A DNA stretch of 64,000 nt. Source: CAZUGA01 sp964619885. Its GTDB lineage: Bacteria > Pseudomonadota > Gammaproteobacteria > Methylococcales > UBA1147. The notes under the pieces were generated by a model. The model searched no databases and was not told the DNA's origin. It worked only from the letters and a program-made list of their open reading frames with translations. The stretch spans positions 14,767 to 78,766 of the forward strand of contig CAZUGA010000019.1 of assembly GCA_964619885.1 (NCBI GenBank). The letters are read 5' to 3'. Positions 43,745-53,900 of the stretch are shown here, piece after piece. Both the position numbers and the translations under genes were made by a program. How positions within the stretch are numbered: the stretch's first letter is position 1; the number at the start of each line of letters is the position of its first letter.

Positions 43745-46534
43745 TTAGTCCAATAGTTTCAATCCCGGTGGTAGCGCTTCGCCAAATATCCGTTTGCTAT
43801 CGGATTCGTCCAATTGCGTAACCTGTTCGATGAGTTTGCTCCACGAAGCCGGTGCTTTAGTCTCCCGAAGTTGCCGCAAAACCTTATCGCGATCAATTTG
43901 TTCTATATCACGTTCGCGGTCACCGCTCATTCGGCACAGCATAGTCGCGGCAAATCCGATATGTTGTTTTTTCTTCCAGTCCTGATGCAATAAAAACTTC
44001 AGCCATTCATTGGCGGTCTTAACCGGGATAACGTTGTGCGTGCTGCCATGGAAAGGTACGCGTGCACCTATTCTGCCCATGGCCCACCAGCTTTGATCGG
44101 GTTCACTGGCTTTTTGCAACCTTTTTAACAGCCAACTACCGATTTGCATTTTGTCATCGATAGGCAATCTTTCTAATACACCCACCAGCCGAACTAGGTC
44201 TTCGTAACCGCGTTTTTTTATCTGGGTTGCGGTTTTGCCCTGACGCGCGGTAGCTGGATTGATGTACTTGCCGATGTCCGAATAGATTTTGCTTTGTTGT
44301 TCGGCATTTAATCCGCCCGCGATACGCCGCCACAGGGTCCACCATTCAGTCCAGTTTTGAGCTTCGTTAAGAAATTGTGGATTTTGCCCATGGATCCGCC
44401 AAACTTGCTCACAACGCCAGTCGTCCAATTCCACACCAAATCCTGGCCGTAGGCAAAACCCAGCTAGGCTTAACCAAACCCTTTCGTGTTCGGCCGAACG
44501 CCGGCGGTTTTTGACGCCGTCCAACAGTACACCGAATAATTCGCGGAGCAACGCAGGCTCCCAGCTGAATCGAGGTCCTAGTATTTTTTCCAAATCTCCG
44601 CGTAATCCTTTGACTGATTTCGTTCCTGATGTGTGGGATTTTTGACCAAAAACTTGATGGATGCGCGCCACCGCTTTGTCGAAATTCGCCGGCAGACTGG
44701 CAGTCGAATCAGAAGGTGTTTGACGATCTGTTCGAATTTGGAATTGCAGATCCCAGCGTTGCTGATTATCGTTCAATGAAACGCATTGAATTTGAATTGT
44801 CCCAAATTCGGTCAAAGTTGCGGCTATCTCAACTTTCTCTTCGGTTTGCTGGTCTGAAGTAGCATGTTCCAGCGTTACCGCAAGCGGAGGTAAAGATACG
44901 AAATGCTCGTCCGATGTATCGACTAGCGCACCTGATTTGAAGACTGTGGTTTCTGTAGAAGACACTAAATGAAAGCGAACCGGCTGTCCCAGCCGCAGCG
45001 AGAATGTTCGCTTGGAAAGCCTTATTTCTTGCCCTTCGTCGGTTCCGCGCGGCAGTATGCAAATGCCGTGTTGGGTTTTCTTTGTTTTATCTTCTACCTG
45101 GAGGAAATAGCTACGTGCCGAACCGCCCCCGATCTTTATTTGCTGACCGCGCCGCGCCATCGCGTACGCGACTGCGCCAAAAGCTACGGCCAATTCGGGT
45201 TGAGGGTTTTCCAAGTGGCGTAAAGCTTTTCCTCGCCATGAGGAAAGAATTTTCAGTACCCGCTGGGTGAGCAATTCACTGCGAAACATCCCGCCGTTCA
45301 ACAAGATTGCATCGGGAACCGGTGCTGAATCTTGGCTACCTATGATTTCTTGTAAGGTTGAATTGTGGTTGGATAGGAATTGCGCGAGGTGCTTGGTTAT
45401 GGCCGGGTCGGCTACGTACGGTAGTCCAAACTCGACGACTCCACTGCGTTTTCTGTCTGGATATTCGTCTAGCTTGGACAGTGGGAAAAATCCGTCGAGT
45501 ACGATCTGTTCTATCTGTTCGCGGGTCAAGCTAACTGAGCGAGCGCCTCCGATCAGTCGCGAGCCAGACCCCAGCAGTGTAACTTTGCCGCTATCCGGTG
45601 CGCTACCGGTGAGTAGGGCTTCTTTTACCGAGCGGCATTGTTCTATCAATTGGTACAGGTCGGCGGTAGAAAGCTTTTTATTGTCGCTGGTCAGCTGTTT
45701 TTCGGCGAGATGGGCTAAACTGAGGTCAATATTATCCCCGCCGAGCATCAAATGGTCGCCCACCCCGATACGATCGAGTTTTGGGCTATCGTCTCCGGGT
45801 GAGACTTTGATTAACGTAAAATCACTGGTTCCACCGCCGATATCGCAGACCATGATCAATTTGATATCGGCTAGCGTTTTTTTAAGGTTCTTTTTGTTCT
45901 GCCACAACCAGTCGTAACAAACCGCTTGAGGTTCTTCCAATAGCCGGGCTTTTGCCAGGCCCGCACGCTTCGCGGCTTCCAGAGTCAGCGAACGCGCGGC
46001 CTCGTCGAAGGATGCGGGAATCGTAATGGTAATGTCTTGCTGCCGCAAAGGAGCATCTTCAAATTGGGTATCCCAGGCGCTTCGTACATGAGCCAGGTAG
46101 CTGGCGCTGGCGACAACGGGTGAAGTTTTTTGTACCCCTTCAGGCGCGCCCCATGGCAAAATGTTTGCGGTTCGGTCTACGGCCGTGTGTGACAGCCAAC
46201 TTTTGGCGCTATTGACGGTACGGCCGTGGCTTTTGGCGCCTAAGTTTCTAGCCAGTTCACCGATAACAACATTTTTGACTGGGTCTCTAATATCTGGTTG
46301 GGGCCAGGTTAGCTGAATGTCGGAGGTAGCGAGTTCATCGTCACCGGCATGATAGCGCACTGATGGGAGTAGTCGGCGTTTTGCAACTTCACCAGGCGCG
46401 ACCAGTTGTTCAATCTCAAACAGTTGCAGATCCGGTTTGGTTTTATTGCTATCGGCATAGGCGACTACGGTATGGGTTGTACCCAAGTCGATTCCAACCA
46501 GGTAACGAGCTTTTTTTTTGCGTTGGCTGCTCAT
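43745..46534 (-). CDS. Hsp70-family protein with long C-terminal extension (DUF3731-like)
   Basis: A 929-aa DnaK-like ATPase. The nucleotide-binding signature elements are GIDLGTTHTVVAYAD at the N-terminus, VCDIGGGTSDFTLI (phosphate 2) and LLNGGMFRSELL (adenosine). Beyond residue about 490 a beta-rich segment and then a helical region with tryptophan-rich WTEWWTLWRRIAGG extend it far past ordinary DnaK. It lies 182 bases downstream of a second Hsp70-like gene with a DUF2760 gene in front, so all three are likely one unit. These are not the canonical DnaK: no dnaJ or grpE lies nearby and the interdomain linker differs. Confidence 0.88.
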   Translation of the reverse strand: MSSQRKKKARYLVGIDLGTTHTVVAYADSNKTKPDLQLFEIEQLVAPGEVAKRRLLPSVRYHAGDDELATSDIQLTWPQPDIRDPVKNVVIGELARNLGAKSHGRTVNSAKSWLSHTAVDRTANILPWGAPEGVQKTSPVVASASYLAHVRSAWDTQFEDAPLRQQDITITIPASFDEAARSLTLEAAKRAGLAKARLLEEPQAVCYDWLWQNKKNLKKTLADIKLIMVCDIGGGTSDFTLIKVSPGDDSPKLDRIGVGDHLMLGGDNIDLSLAHLAEKQLTSDNKKLSTADLYQLIEQCRSVKEALLTGSAPDSGKVTLLGSGSRLIGGARSVSLTREQIEQIVLDGFFPLSKLDEYPDRKRSGVVEFGLPYVADPAITKHLAQFLSNHNSTLQEIIGSQDSAPVPDAILLNGGMFRSELLTQRVLKILSSWRGKALRHLENPQPELAVAFGAVAYAMARRGQQIKIGGGSARSYFLQVEDKTKKTQHGICILPRGTDEGQEIRLSKRTFSLRLGQPVRFHLVSSTETTVFKSGALVDTSDEHFVSLPPLAVTLEHATSDQQTEEKVEIAATLTEFGTIQIQCVSLNDNQQRWDLQFQIRTDRQTPSDSTASLPANFDKAVARIHQVFGQKSHTSGTKSVKGLRGDLEKILGPRFSWEPALLRELFGVLLDGVKNRRRSAEHERVWLSLAGFCLRPGFGVELDDWRCEQVWRIHGQNPQFLNEAQNWTEWWTLWRRIAGGLNAEQQSKIYSDIGKYINPATARQGKTATQIKKRGYEDLVRLVGVLERLPIDDKMQIGSWLLKRLQKASEPDQSWWAMGRIGARVPFHGSTHNVIPVKTANEWLKFLLHQDWKKKQHIGFAATMLCRMSGDRERDIEQIDRDKVLRQLRETKAPASWSKLIEQVTQLDESDSKRIFGEALPPGLKLLD

Positions 46535-46716
46535 TGAATAAGTATTGGTAAAAGTCCGAGTACGCTAAGCCGCGGCAAATTGGATCGACCAATTTACTTG
46601 ACGTCCGATTTTGGATTCGCCGCGATTGGGTTCTAAGCCCTAGTTCGCTTCGCTAGGCCGGTTTGATTTCGGAATCAAATAGCCCAGTATGGATCGTTGG
46701 TCCGGCTTAAATATCG

Positions 46717-48765
46717 TTAGTTCTTGAATGACCAGAAGGATTTACCTGATTTTTCCGATTCTGCCGATTGCTCGGCTGCAGTCTCCGTATCGGAAGTTTC
46801 CTCGGTTGGTTCGACATCTGTTTCGGTACTTTCGGTTTCAGAATCAATTGGAGAGGTTCCGGCATCATCGGTTTCGCTGATTACTTCGGTATTCTGGTTT
46901 ATGCTTACGTTATCTTCGCCCGCTCGTACATCAAATTCTACCTTCCAACGGTTTCCACCTTCTTTGGCGACAGCCTCTAGTTTTAGCGTTCCAACCTCAG
47001 TGACTGCTGCACACAATTGTACTGGAACTATCTCGCCGGTATCACGGTCTTCGACAGGGAGTGTGACCTCAATTTCGTCGAGTTCTTCAATTTCGTCAGG
47101 TGACCAGTAATCCAATCGCTGACCGACACCGTCTTCGCGCCGGACGCTGGAACCAAAAAAACGGAATCGTACCGGTTCACCTACGACCAGACCGAATTCG
47201 TAGGGGGGAAGTTCTGATTCAGTGCCTTCTTCCATGCCAAACGGTGCTATACAAAGCGCTTGCAGCGGTGGGGGCATTCCGGGTACAGCGGGCATAGCAC
47301 TTTCTACGCCGACGTAATAGGCGGCTGCCGTACCACCACGAATTCGAACCCCGCTGCCTCGACGCACATAACCGTAGTAGGCAGCACCGCGCGCAACTGA
47401 CAGATCCAAGTCGGCACCTTGTAGTAGTCGGGCTGGAGGTGCCTGTTCTGCATTGAGCCAGTCATTCAAAATATTCATCAGGCGTTCCGCAAGCGGTGTG
47501 GCTTTAAGTACTCCGCCGTTGAATAATACAGCGGAGGGGTGCAGAAAACTGGCGCTTTCGGGTTTGTCGTATCCGCTGAGTTCGTCTGCCGCACCCAATT
47601 GGCGGCTCAGAAAGAACGCCAGATGCCGGGTTATCGCAGCATCCTGAGCGTAGGGTAGGCCGATTGTGGTCAATCCCGTGCGCGCCTGGCTGAAGGGCCG
47701 TTCGTCAGATTTGACCTCGGGCAGAAAACCTTGCACTAAAACTGTATCCAATTCTGAACGGGTTAGCTCGCTGCGAATGCTGCCACCAACCAGTGACGAC
47801 CCGCGGCTGGGGACAACCAATGGGAATTCATTGTTATCAGGGTTTTGGAATAGCGATTCTTTGGCGTCCCGGCAGCCATGCATCAGGGCTTGGATTTGCC
47901 AGGGTTCCAATCTTTTTCCGTCGGCTTCGAGTTTGGCTTTGACCGTATAAGCCAACGCCAGGTCCATGTTATCTCCACCCAACAGGATATGGTCACCGAC
48001 CGCGACCCGATTGAGGGAAAGGTTACCGTTTTCTTGTGTTACCGCGATCAGTGAAAGGTCTGTCGTGCCCCCACCAACATCGATCACCAGAATAATATCA
48101 CCTACGTTAACCTGATCACGCCAATCCGCGCCGCTTTGTTGAATCCAACTGTAAAGCGCCGATTGTGGTTCTTCCAACAATATCGCGTGGCCGATACCCA
48201 CGGTTCGGGCGGCTTCGGCGGTGAGCTCTCTGGCCGCTGGGTCGAATGAAGCCGGAACCGTCAATGAGATTTCTTGCCGGTCAAGCGGTTCGTCAGGGAA
48301 TTTGTGATCCCAGGCGTTTCTGAGATGTTCTAGGTAGTGAATCGATGCTTGTAATGGCGAAATTCTTTCGACTTCTTCCGGTGCTTCTATAGGTAAAATT
48401 GCCGATCGGCAATCTACACCAGAATGACAAAGCCAACTTTTGGCACTGGAAACCAATCGGATAGGGGTTTTGCTGCCGAGTTGACGGGCCAGTTCGCCTA
48501 CATTGGCGTCGGGTTTTTCATCCCAGGGCAGTACAATGTCGTTGTCGGCCAGTTCATCTTCGTGTGCTTGATAGAGAAAGGAGGGCAATTGGTTTCTCTC
48601 ATCCACAGTCCCTGGTGCAGTGAGTTGTGGCACCGCCAGCACATTCTGCACGACATTGTCACCATCGCTGGTGTTCAAATCGACATAGGAGAGTACACAG
48701 TGGGTTGTACCTAAGTCGATTCCAACTGAATAGCGGGCGCCTTCGTTTTGGTTGGTATCATTCAC
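46717..48765 (-). CDS. Hsp70-family protein (second paralogue)
   Basis: A 682-aa DnaK-like ATPase with GIDLGTTHCVLSYVD, VIDVGGGTTDLSLIAV and LFNGGVLKATPLAERL. A short beta-sandwich-like C-terminal part follows, with PYEFGLVVGEPVRFRFFG. The last 50 residues are a low-complexity acidic tail of Glu, Ser and Thr ending in an aromatic/basic plug (GKSFWSFKN), which may bind partner proteins as C-terminal motifs do in some chaperones. The start overlaps the stop of the DUF2760 gene by four bases. It is paralogous to the 929-aa protein encoded downstream. Confidence 0.9.
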   Translation of the reverse strand: MNDTNQNEGARYSVGIDLGTTHCVLSYVDLNTSDGDNVVQNVLAVPQLTAPGTVDERNQLPSFLYQAHEDELADNDIVLPWDEKPDANVGELARQLGSKTPIRLVSSAKSWLCHSGVDCRSAILPIEAPEEVERISPLQASIHYLEHLRNAWDHKFPDEPLDRQEISLTVPASFDPAARELTAEAARTVGIGHAILLEEPQSALYSWIQQSGADWRDQVNVGDIILVIDVGGGTTDLSLIAVTQENGNLSLNRVAVGDHILLGGDNMDLALAYTVKAKLEADGKRLEPWQIQALMHGCRDAKESLFQNPDNNEFPLVVPSRGSSLVGGSIRSELTRSELDTVLVQGFLPEVKSDERPFSQARTGLTTIGLPYAQDAAITRHLAFFLSRQLGAADELSGYDKPESASFLHPSAVLFNGGVLKATPLAERLMNILNDWLNAEQAPPARLLQGADLDLSVARGAAYYGYVRRGSGVRIRGGTAAAYYVGVESAMPAVPGMPPPLQALCIAPFGMEEGTESELPPYEFGLVVGEPVRFRFFGSSVRREDGVGQRLDYWSPDEIEELDEIEVTLPVEDRDTGEIVPVQLCAAVTEVGTLKLEAVAKEGGNRWKVEFDVRAGEDNVSINQNTEVISETDDAGTSPIDSETESTETDVEPTEETSDTETAAEQSAESEKSGKSFWSFKN

Positions 48766-49397
48766 AATTCAACCTCCGCCGAGGCAATAATGTTGACGTT
48801 ATGGTCATCGGCGATTTTGGGTAAACGTATAGATGTCACTTGCCAACCCCGATGCACCAATGTCCCAGAAAATGGTGCTTTGCCGACGATATTTCCGGTT
48901 AATCTAATCTCGGCGGGATTGAATCCGGACTTGATGGTGACCCGGCTATTTTCTTGATCTTTGCGGACCGGCGCGAAATCAAAATGACTGTGCAAAACCT
49001 TGGAGCAACCTTCGTGAACGATACGGGCTGCCGCGCCGATGTCCGAATCAGAGAATGCTGCTATATCTTCTTCTATAAAGTCAATAAATCTGGCCTCTTG
49101 TTGCAGTAAACCGAGTAGTTGTAATGCGGCATCCGGCGTCGCCTCTTTCAGAACTGTGGCGGGTTTCAGAACTGTGGCGGGTTTATCCGGGGCGCTTTTA
49201 ACAGCTGTTGCACTGGTTTTTTTCGGTTCGCGTGTCTCTGGTTGAGATTGGGTTGGGGTTTTATTTCTTCTGACCAGTCCTATAACTACAATACTAAGTA
49301 GGATAATAATCAGAATTGATTCTATGATAGCGATGCTACCTAAGCCAAGGTGCAGTATATCTATGGTATTGGGCACTGATGATAAATCGAATTTCAT
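48762..49397 (-). CDS. DUF2760 family membrane-anchored protein
   Basis: A 211-aa protein with an N-terminal membrane span (about 21-42, IAIIESILIIILLSIVVIGL), a Thr/Pro/Lys-rich linker and a conserved domain from about residue 90: ALQLLGLLQQEARFIDFIEE, IVHEGCSKVLHSHFDFAPV and GTLVHRGWQVTSIRLPKI. These match DUF2760, which is typically encoded next to Hsp70-like genes. It overlaps the first Hsp70 gene by four bases. I infer that it anchors or regulates the Hsp70 pair at the inner membrane. The linker contains a tandem PATVLK duplication. Confidence 0.85.
   Translation of the reverse strand: MKFDLSSVPNTIDILHLGLGSIAIIESILIIILLSIVVIGLVRRNKTPTQSQPETREPKKTSATAVKSAPDKPATVLKPATVLKEATPDAALQLLGLLQQEARFIDFIEEDIAAFSDSDIGAAARIVHEGCSKVLHSHFDFAPVRKDQENSRVTIKSGFNPAEIRLTGNIVGKAPFSGTLVHRGWQVTSIRLPKIADDHNVNIIASAEVEL
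49151..49186. repeat. 18-bp direct tandem duplication
   Basis: The sequence GAACTGTGGCGGGTTTCA is repeated head to tail (the second copy differs only at its last base). It lies inside the DUF2760 gene and duplicates the six residues around PATVLK in the linker. The in-frame 18-bp unit suggests replication slippage in a tolerant region. Confidence 0.7.
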
Positions 49398-49570
49398 CGA
49401 GATTCCTCGTGGGAGATGATGGCGATAAACCGACGGGTTGTTATTTTATCGGGTTGACGGATTATTATTGTTCTAGTTTCGAAGTTGACTGAAAAAAACA
49501 CTAATGGATTGTTCTAAGTTCCTAAATTGGGGGTTAATGTGAGTTGATTCAAGTCTAAATTCTGTTCTAG

Positions 49571-49945
49571 TCAGGGTGTCCTTTGACTTTGGGCAAACAT
49601 CATGGCCTGTAGCACTTTTCGCACAGCCTGATGTCTTTTCCGCATCAAAAAGCGGTTGACCGTGGCCACTTCGACGTTTTCCGACAGAAAAGTTTCCTTA
49701 ATGGGTATAAGTTTGTTTTCGCACTTTTTTAAAATGAGCGAGGTCGCGTCCCGTGAATCCAGCTGCGTGTTACGCATTTGGGAAATTTCTCCGCCCAGGC
49801 AACGGTGATATTCAACGGTTTCCGATTGAACTTTGTTAATGGTTTCTCTGGATAACGCCGATGCCTGCCATTCTTCTGCAGCGATAGCCTGACCAGCTAA
49901 TGCATAATTAATGATAACAATCAATCCAATTATAGGGTTGTTCAT
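49571..49945 (-). CDS. Small exported protein of unknown function
   Basis: Not recognised; 124 aa. A signal peptide ends near AGQAIAAEEW. The mature part is helical with two cysteines (YHRCLGG and KKCENK) and an Arg/Lys-rich stretch, RFLMRKRHQAVRKVLQAMMF. GGAG seven bases before the ATG supports the start. It is divergent from the HpcH/HpaI aldolase gene with about 220 bases between them. Probably periplasmic; the cysteines may form a disulfide. Confidence 0.7.
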   Translation of the reverse strand: MNNPIIGLIVIINYALAGQAIAAEEWQASALSRETINKVQSETVEYHRCLGGEISQMRNTQLDSRDATSLILKKCENKLIPIKETFLSENVEVATVNRFLMRKRHQAVRKVLQAMMFAQSQRTP

Positions 49946-50165
49946 GTGAGGCTCCGGATTCTATCAGGGCGCCATTTTACGCGAATTAAGCTCAAGAAAG
50001 AACACAAGCTTCGAGCGGAGAACGCGGATTTTTCTGATTGAATGTCTTGGCCATTACCTGGTACCTGGAAATTGACCCTACGAAATCATTGCACAATTAA
50101 AATACAATTATTGTTTGTAGGGTACAGTCAAGCTAGAATCACTTCCGAGTCAATATAATTGAGAT

Positions 50166-50921
50166 ATGAATATGGATTTTCGGGCTAGACTGATCAACGG
50201 CGAAACCTTATTGGGGACAATGATCACGTTACCATCACCGGAGATGGTCGAGATCATGATTGATGTCGGTTACGATTGGTTGTTTGTAGATTGTGAGCAT
50301 GGTGCATTTGATACGGCTACCGCGCAATCGTTGTTACAAGCTGCCGGAAATAGGTGTCCCTGTGTGATTCGAGTACCCAATAGCGATGATGTGTGGATCA
50401 AGAAGGCTTTGGATATCGGTGCATCTGGGATTATAGTTCCGCAAGTCAATTCTGCCAGCCAGGCGCGCTCTGTGGTTGCGTCGTGTAAATACCCGCCTGA
50501 GGGTACCCGTGGGGTTGGGATTGGTAGGGCGCATGGTTATGGCGCCAACTTCAATGACTATGTTGCCTGCGCTAACGACCAAATTGCGGTTATTGTGCAG
50601 GCCGAGCATATCGACGCCGTTAACAGAATTGATGAAATTGTCGAAGTTAAAGGAATCGATGCGGTTTTGATCGGACCATACGATTTGTCTGCGAGTTTGG
50701 GCAAGATTGGGAAGTTGGATGATCCGGAGTTGGCGGTTGCCATCGAAAAGGTTCGTTCATGTTGCGCGGCGGCGGGGATAAAACTAGGTTTTTTTGGTGT
50801 AAGTGCGGAAGCGGTTAAACCTTTTTTAGCCCAAGGATATACACTGGTGGCAGTTGGTGTGGATGTCTTATTCGCGAGCAAGAGCGCGGCGGAGACCTTG
50901 CAATCATTACAATATTCTTGA
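50166..50921 (+). CDS. HpcH/HpaI family class II aldolase
   Basis: A 251-aa metal-dependent aldolase. Landmarks are LLGTMITLPSPEMVEIM, FVDCEHGAFD, VIRVPNSD, ASGIIVPQVNSASQA, VQAEHID (where one metal-binding Glu lies) and IGPYDLSASLG. Members cleave 4-hydroxy-2-oxo acids such as 4-hydroxy-2-ketoheptane-1,7-dioate or 2-keto-3-deoxy-L-rhamnonate to pyruvate or a related product. The substrate cannot be read from the sequence and no catabolic cluster surrounds it. It is followed by a separate signalling gene after about 50 bases. Confidence 0.9.
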   Translation: MNMDFRARLINGETLLGTMITLPSPEMVEIMIDVGYDWLFVDCEHGAFDTATAQSLLQAAGNRCPCVIRVPNSDDVWIKKALDIGASGIIVPQVNSASQARSVVASCKYPPEGTRGVGIGRAHGYGANFNDYVACANDQIAVIVQAEHIDAVNRIDEIVEVKGIDAVLIGPYDLSASLGKIGKLDDPELAVAIEKVRSCCAAAGIKLGFFGVSAEAVKPFLAQGYTLVAVGVDVLFASKSAAETLQSLQYS

Positions 50922-50974
50922 AATTGCCGGTTTGAATTAGCCTAGCTAAATCATGCCGAACGGACCGGCAGTCA

Positions 50975-53900
50975 ATGGTAAATTTACTTTCCAGAATTCT
51001 CTTACCGACTTCGCTGATAGTGGGTGTTGTGCTATTGGCAACGATTTTATTGCTTCGATGGCAGGTGGAGCATTCCATCGCCGAACAGGCTTCGGGTCAA
51101 GGCCGCTATATTCAGAGCCTGTTCCAGGCAAAGTTAATCGAGCATTCCAATAAAATGACCGCAATGCTGATTACATTGCAGCGTAATCCAGCGGTGAAGG
51201 AAGCTTTAAAGCAACAAGATAGGGCGTCGTTGTTTGAATTGAGCTTGGGCTTATACGAACAGCTGCGTTCCCGCAATTTACTGGCAAGTTTTGCCTATTT
51301 AAATTCTGACCGGACAACTTTGTTGCGGGTAGAAAATCCTGATTCGAAAGGGTCCGTTGTTGACAAGACTACGACACTAGCGGCCGCCCAAAGCCAGGAA
51401 ATAGCGACGGGTTTGGAATATGGAGGCTTAGCGCAATTACATTTATGGATAGTCGCACCTTGGTACGAAAAGGATTTACTTATAGGGTATGTTGAGCTTG
51501 GCACCAGCATTGATCAATTATTATTGAGTTTGGCTGATTTACTGGACCCTACGCTCTATATTGCATTAAATAAGAAAAAAATCGATCAAGATGCGTGGCA
51601 CAATCTGCAGCGATCGACCAATAACACCATGGACTGGAATCGGTTTCCGGAACATGTCGTGGTAGCCGTCGAATCGAACACGATTTCAGCTGAAGTCGCC
51701 GATTTCATAAAGACCTCTTTGAACGAGCCTGTTTCAGCATCTGTAGCCCAACTTTCAAGTGGAGAATTTCGATACTGCTTGAATCGTATTCCGGTTGTGG
51801 ATGCGAATAAAAACCAAGTTGCGGAGATTCTTGCCTTGGTTGATATCACCAAATTGGTAAATCAATCAAACCGAGCTTCAACCGTGGTAATAAGCACTGT
51901 CAGCTTGGTGGGTTTCGGCTTGTTAGTGGTCTTGTTTATTTTGGCCAACTTTACCCAGAGACAATGGGTTTTTTCCAAGCAGGCTTTGGTCAGCGCCAAA
52001 GACGAGTTGAACGAACGATTTCTAGAAAAAACCGAAAAACTTCGCCGCAGTGAAACGGATTATCGGGAGTTGGTTCAAAACGCGAATAGCATCATTTTAC
52101 GTTGGACCAGGGAAGGCTGTATTACATTTATTAACCAATTTGCGTTGGACTTTTTTGGTTTTAGTGAAGCGGATGTTATTGGACACAGCCTGATGGAGAC
52201 AATAATCCCGAAATCACGGAAATTTGAACAAATAGATTTTGAACGGATGGTTGACGAACTCGCGCAATCTCCGGTAACGCATGGCGACAATGAATTTAGG
52301 AATGTGAAACGAGACGGAACACAGGTGTGGATTTCATGGACCAATCGAGTGATTAAGGACGATTTGGGTAATGTTGTCGAGATTTTGTCTATCGGACATG
52401 ATATTAGCGGGAAGAAAAGTGCAGAAAAAGAGCTTAATCTGGCGGCATCGGTATTTGAGAATATTGTCGAAGGTGTCATGATTACCAGCCCTGATGGTGA
52501 AATATTGCGTACCAACCGGGCCTATTCTTTGATTACTGGGTTTAGTGAGCTCGAGGCTTTGGGGAAAACACTTGAAGCCTTTTTTGATCCCGCTCATCAT
52601 GGACCGGGATTTTATCGACAAATGTGGGAAACATTGACTGCAAAGGGTTTGTGGCAAGGTGAGGTCTGGAATAAACGACGAAACGATGAAAGTTACCCGC
52701 AATGGTTGAGTATTTGTGTAGTTCAGGGTGCCGATGGTAATGGCTCTCATTATGTGGGTGTATTTACAGATATCACTGAGCAAAAACACAATCAAGAACA
52801 GATTTATCGTCTGGCTCATTTCGATTCTTTAACGGGTTTGCCCAACCGAATTTTATTTCAGGACCGTTTAAGCCATGCATTAGCAGAAGCTAAGCGTAAT
52901 GGAGTCCACTTACCGATACTTTTTTTAGATCTCGATCGATTCAAATCGGTTAATGATTCAATGGGGCACGGCACCGGGGATCTCTTGTTGCAGCAGGTCG
53001 CCATACGTTTGGCAAATTGCGTCAGGGCATCAGATACAATCGCTAGAATGGGTGGAGATGAATTTACCATTATCCTGGGACCCTCTGTTTCTGTCGAAGA
53101 AGTCATCGTAAGTGTTACCCGCGTTTCGCATAATATTACTGACGAATTCAAAGTACCCTTTGAATTGGAGGATAATGCCGTGGTTATATCTACGAGCATA
53201 GGCGTTGCGGTCTATCCGCAAGATGGTGTTTCACTGTCAGATTTGCTTAGAAATGCTGACATGGCGATGTATCATGCCAAGCAGGAATCCTCGGGTTTCT
53301 CTTTTTACCAAGCAGAAATGAATGCAGCGACTTTAGAGCGGCTGAATATGGAGCAGGATCTATATAGAGCTCTGGAAAAGGATCAATTCGAAATTTATTA
53401 CCAACCCTGCGTTCGAATAACCGATGGAATGGTGGAAACCGTTGAAGCACTTATTCGCTGGCATCATCCAACGCGTGGTTTGATGGGGCCTGGCCAATTT
53501 ATTGGTATTGCTGAAGAAATTGGATTGGTTTCAGCCCTTGGAGAATGGGTCCTTAGTACCGCGGTTAATCAGGCAGTATTTTGGCGCAGTCGGGGCTTGA
53601 GGCCAGTTCGAATCGCGGTGAATGTATCACCCTTTCAAATTCGTGATAAAAAGTTGGCGGATATGGTTCAGTCGGTGTTGGATGAATCGGGATTCCCACG
53701 TGATCAACTGGTCCTAGAAGTTACCGAAAGCATGTTCCTGGATCCGCTTTCTGACCAGGCAACAGAAACGATCAATAATCTTTGCGGTATTGGGGTTCGA
53801 TTTGCAATTGATGACTTCGGTATCGGTTATTCTTCATTGACACGCTTAAAGCTATTGCCGATCGATACGTTAAAAGTCGATCGTTCTTTTGTCGCCGGGC

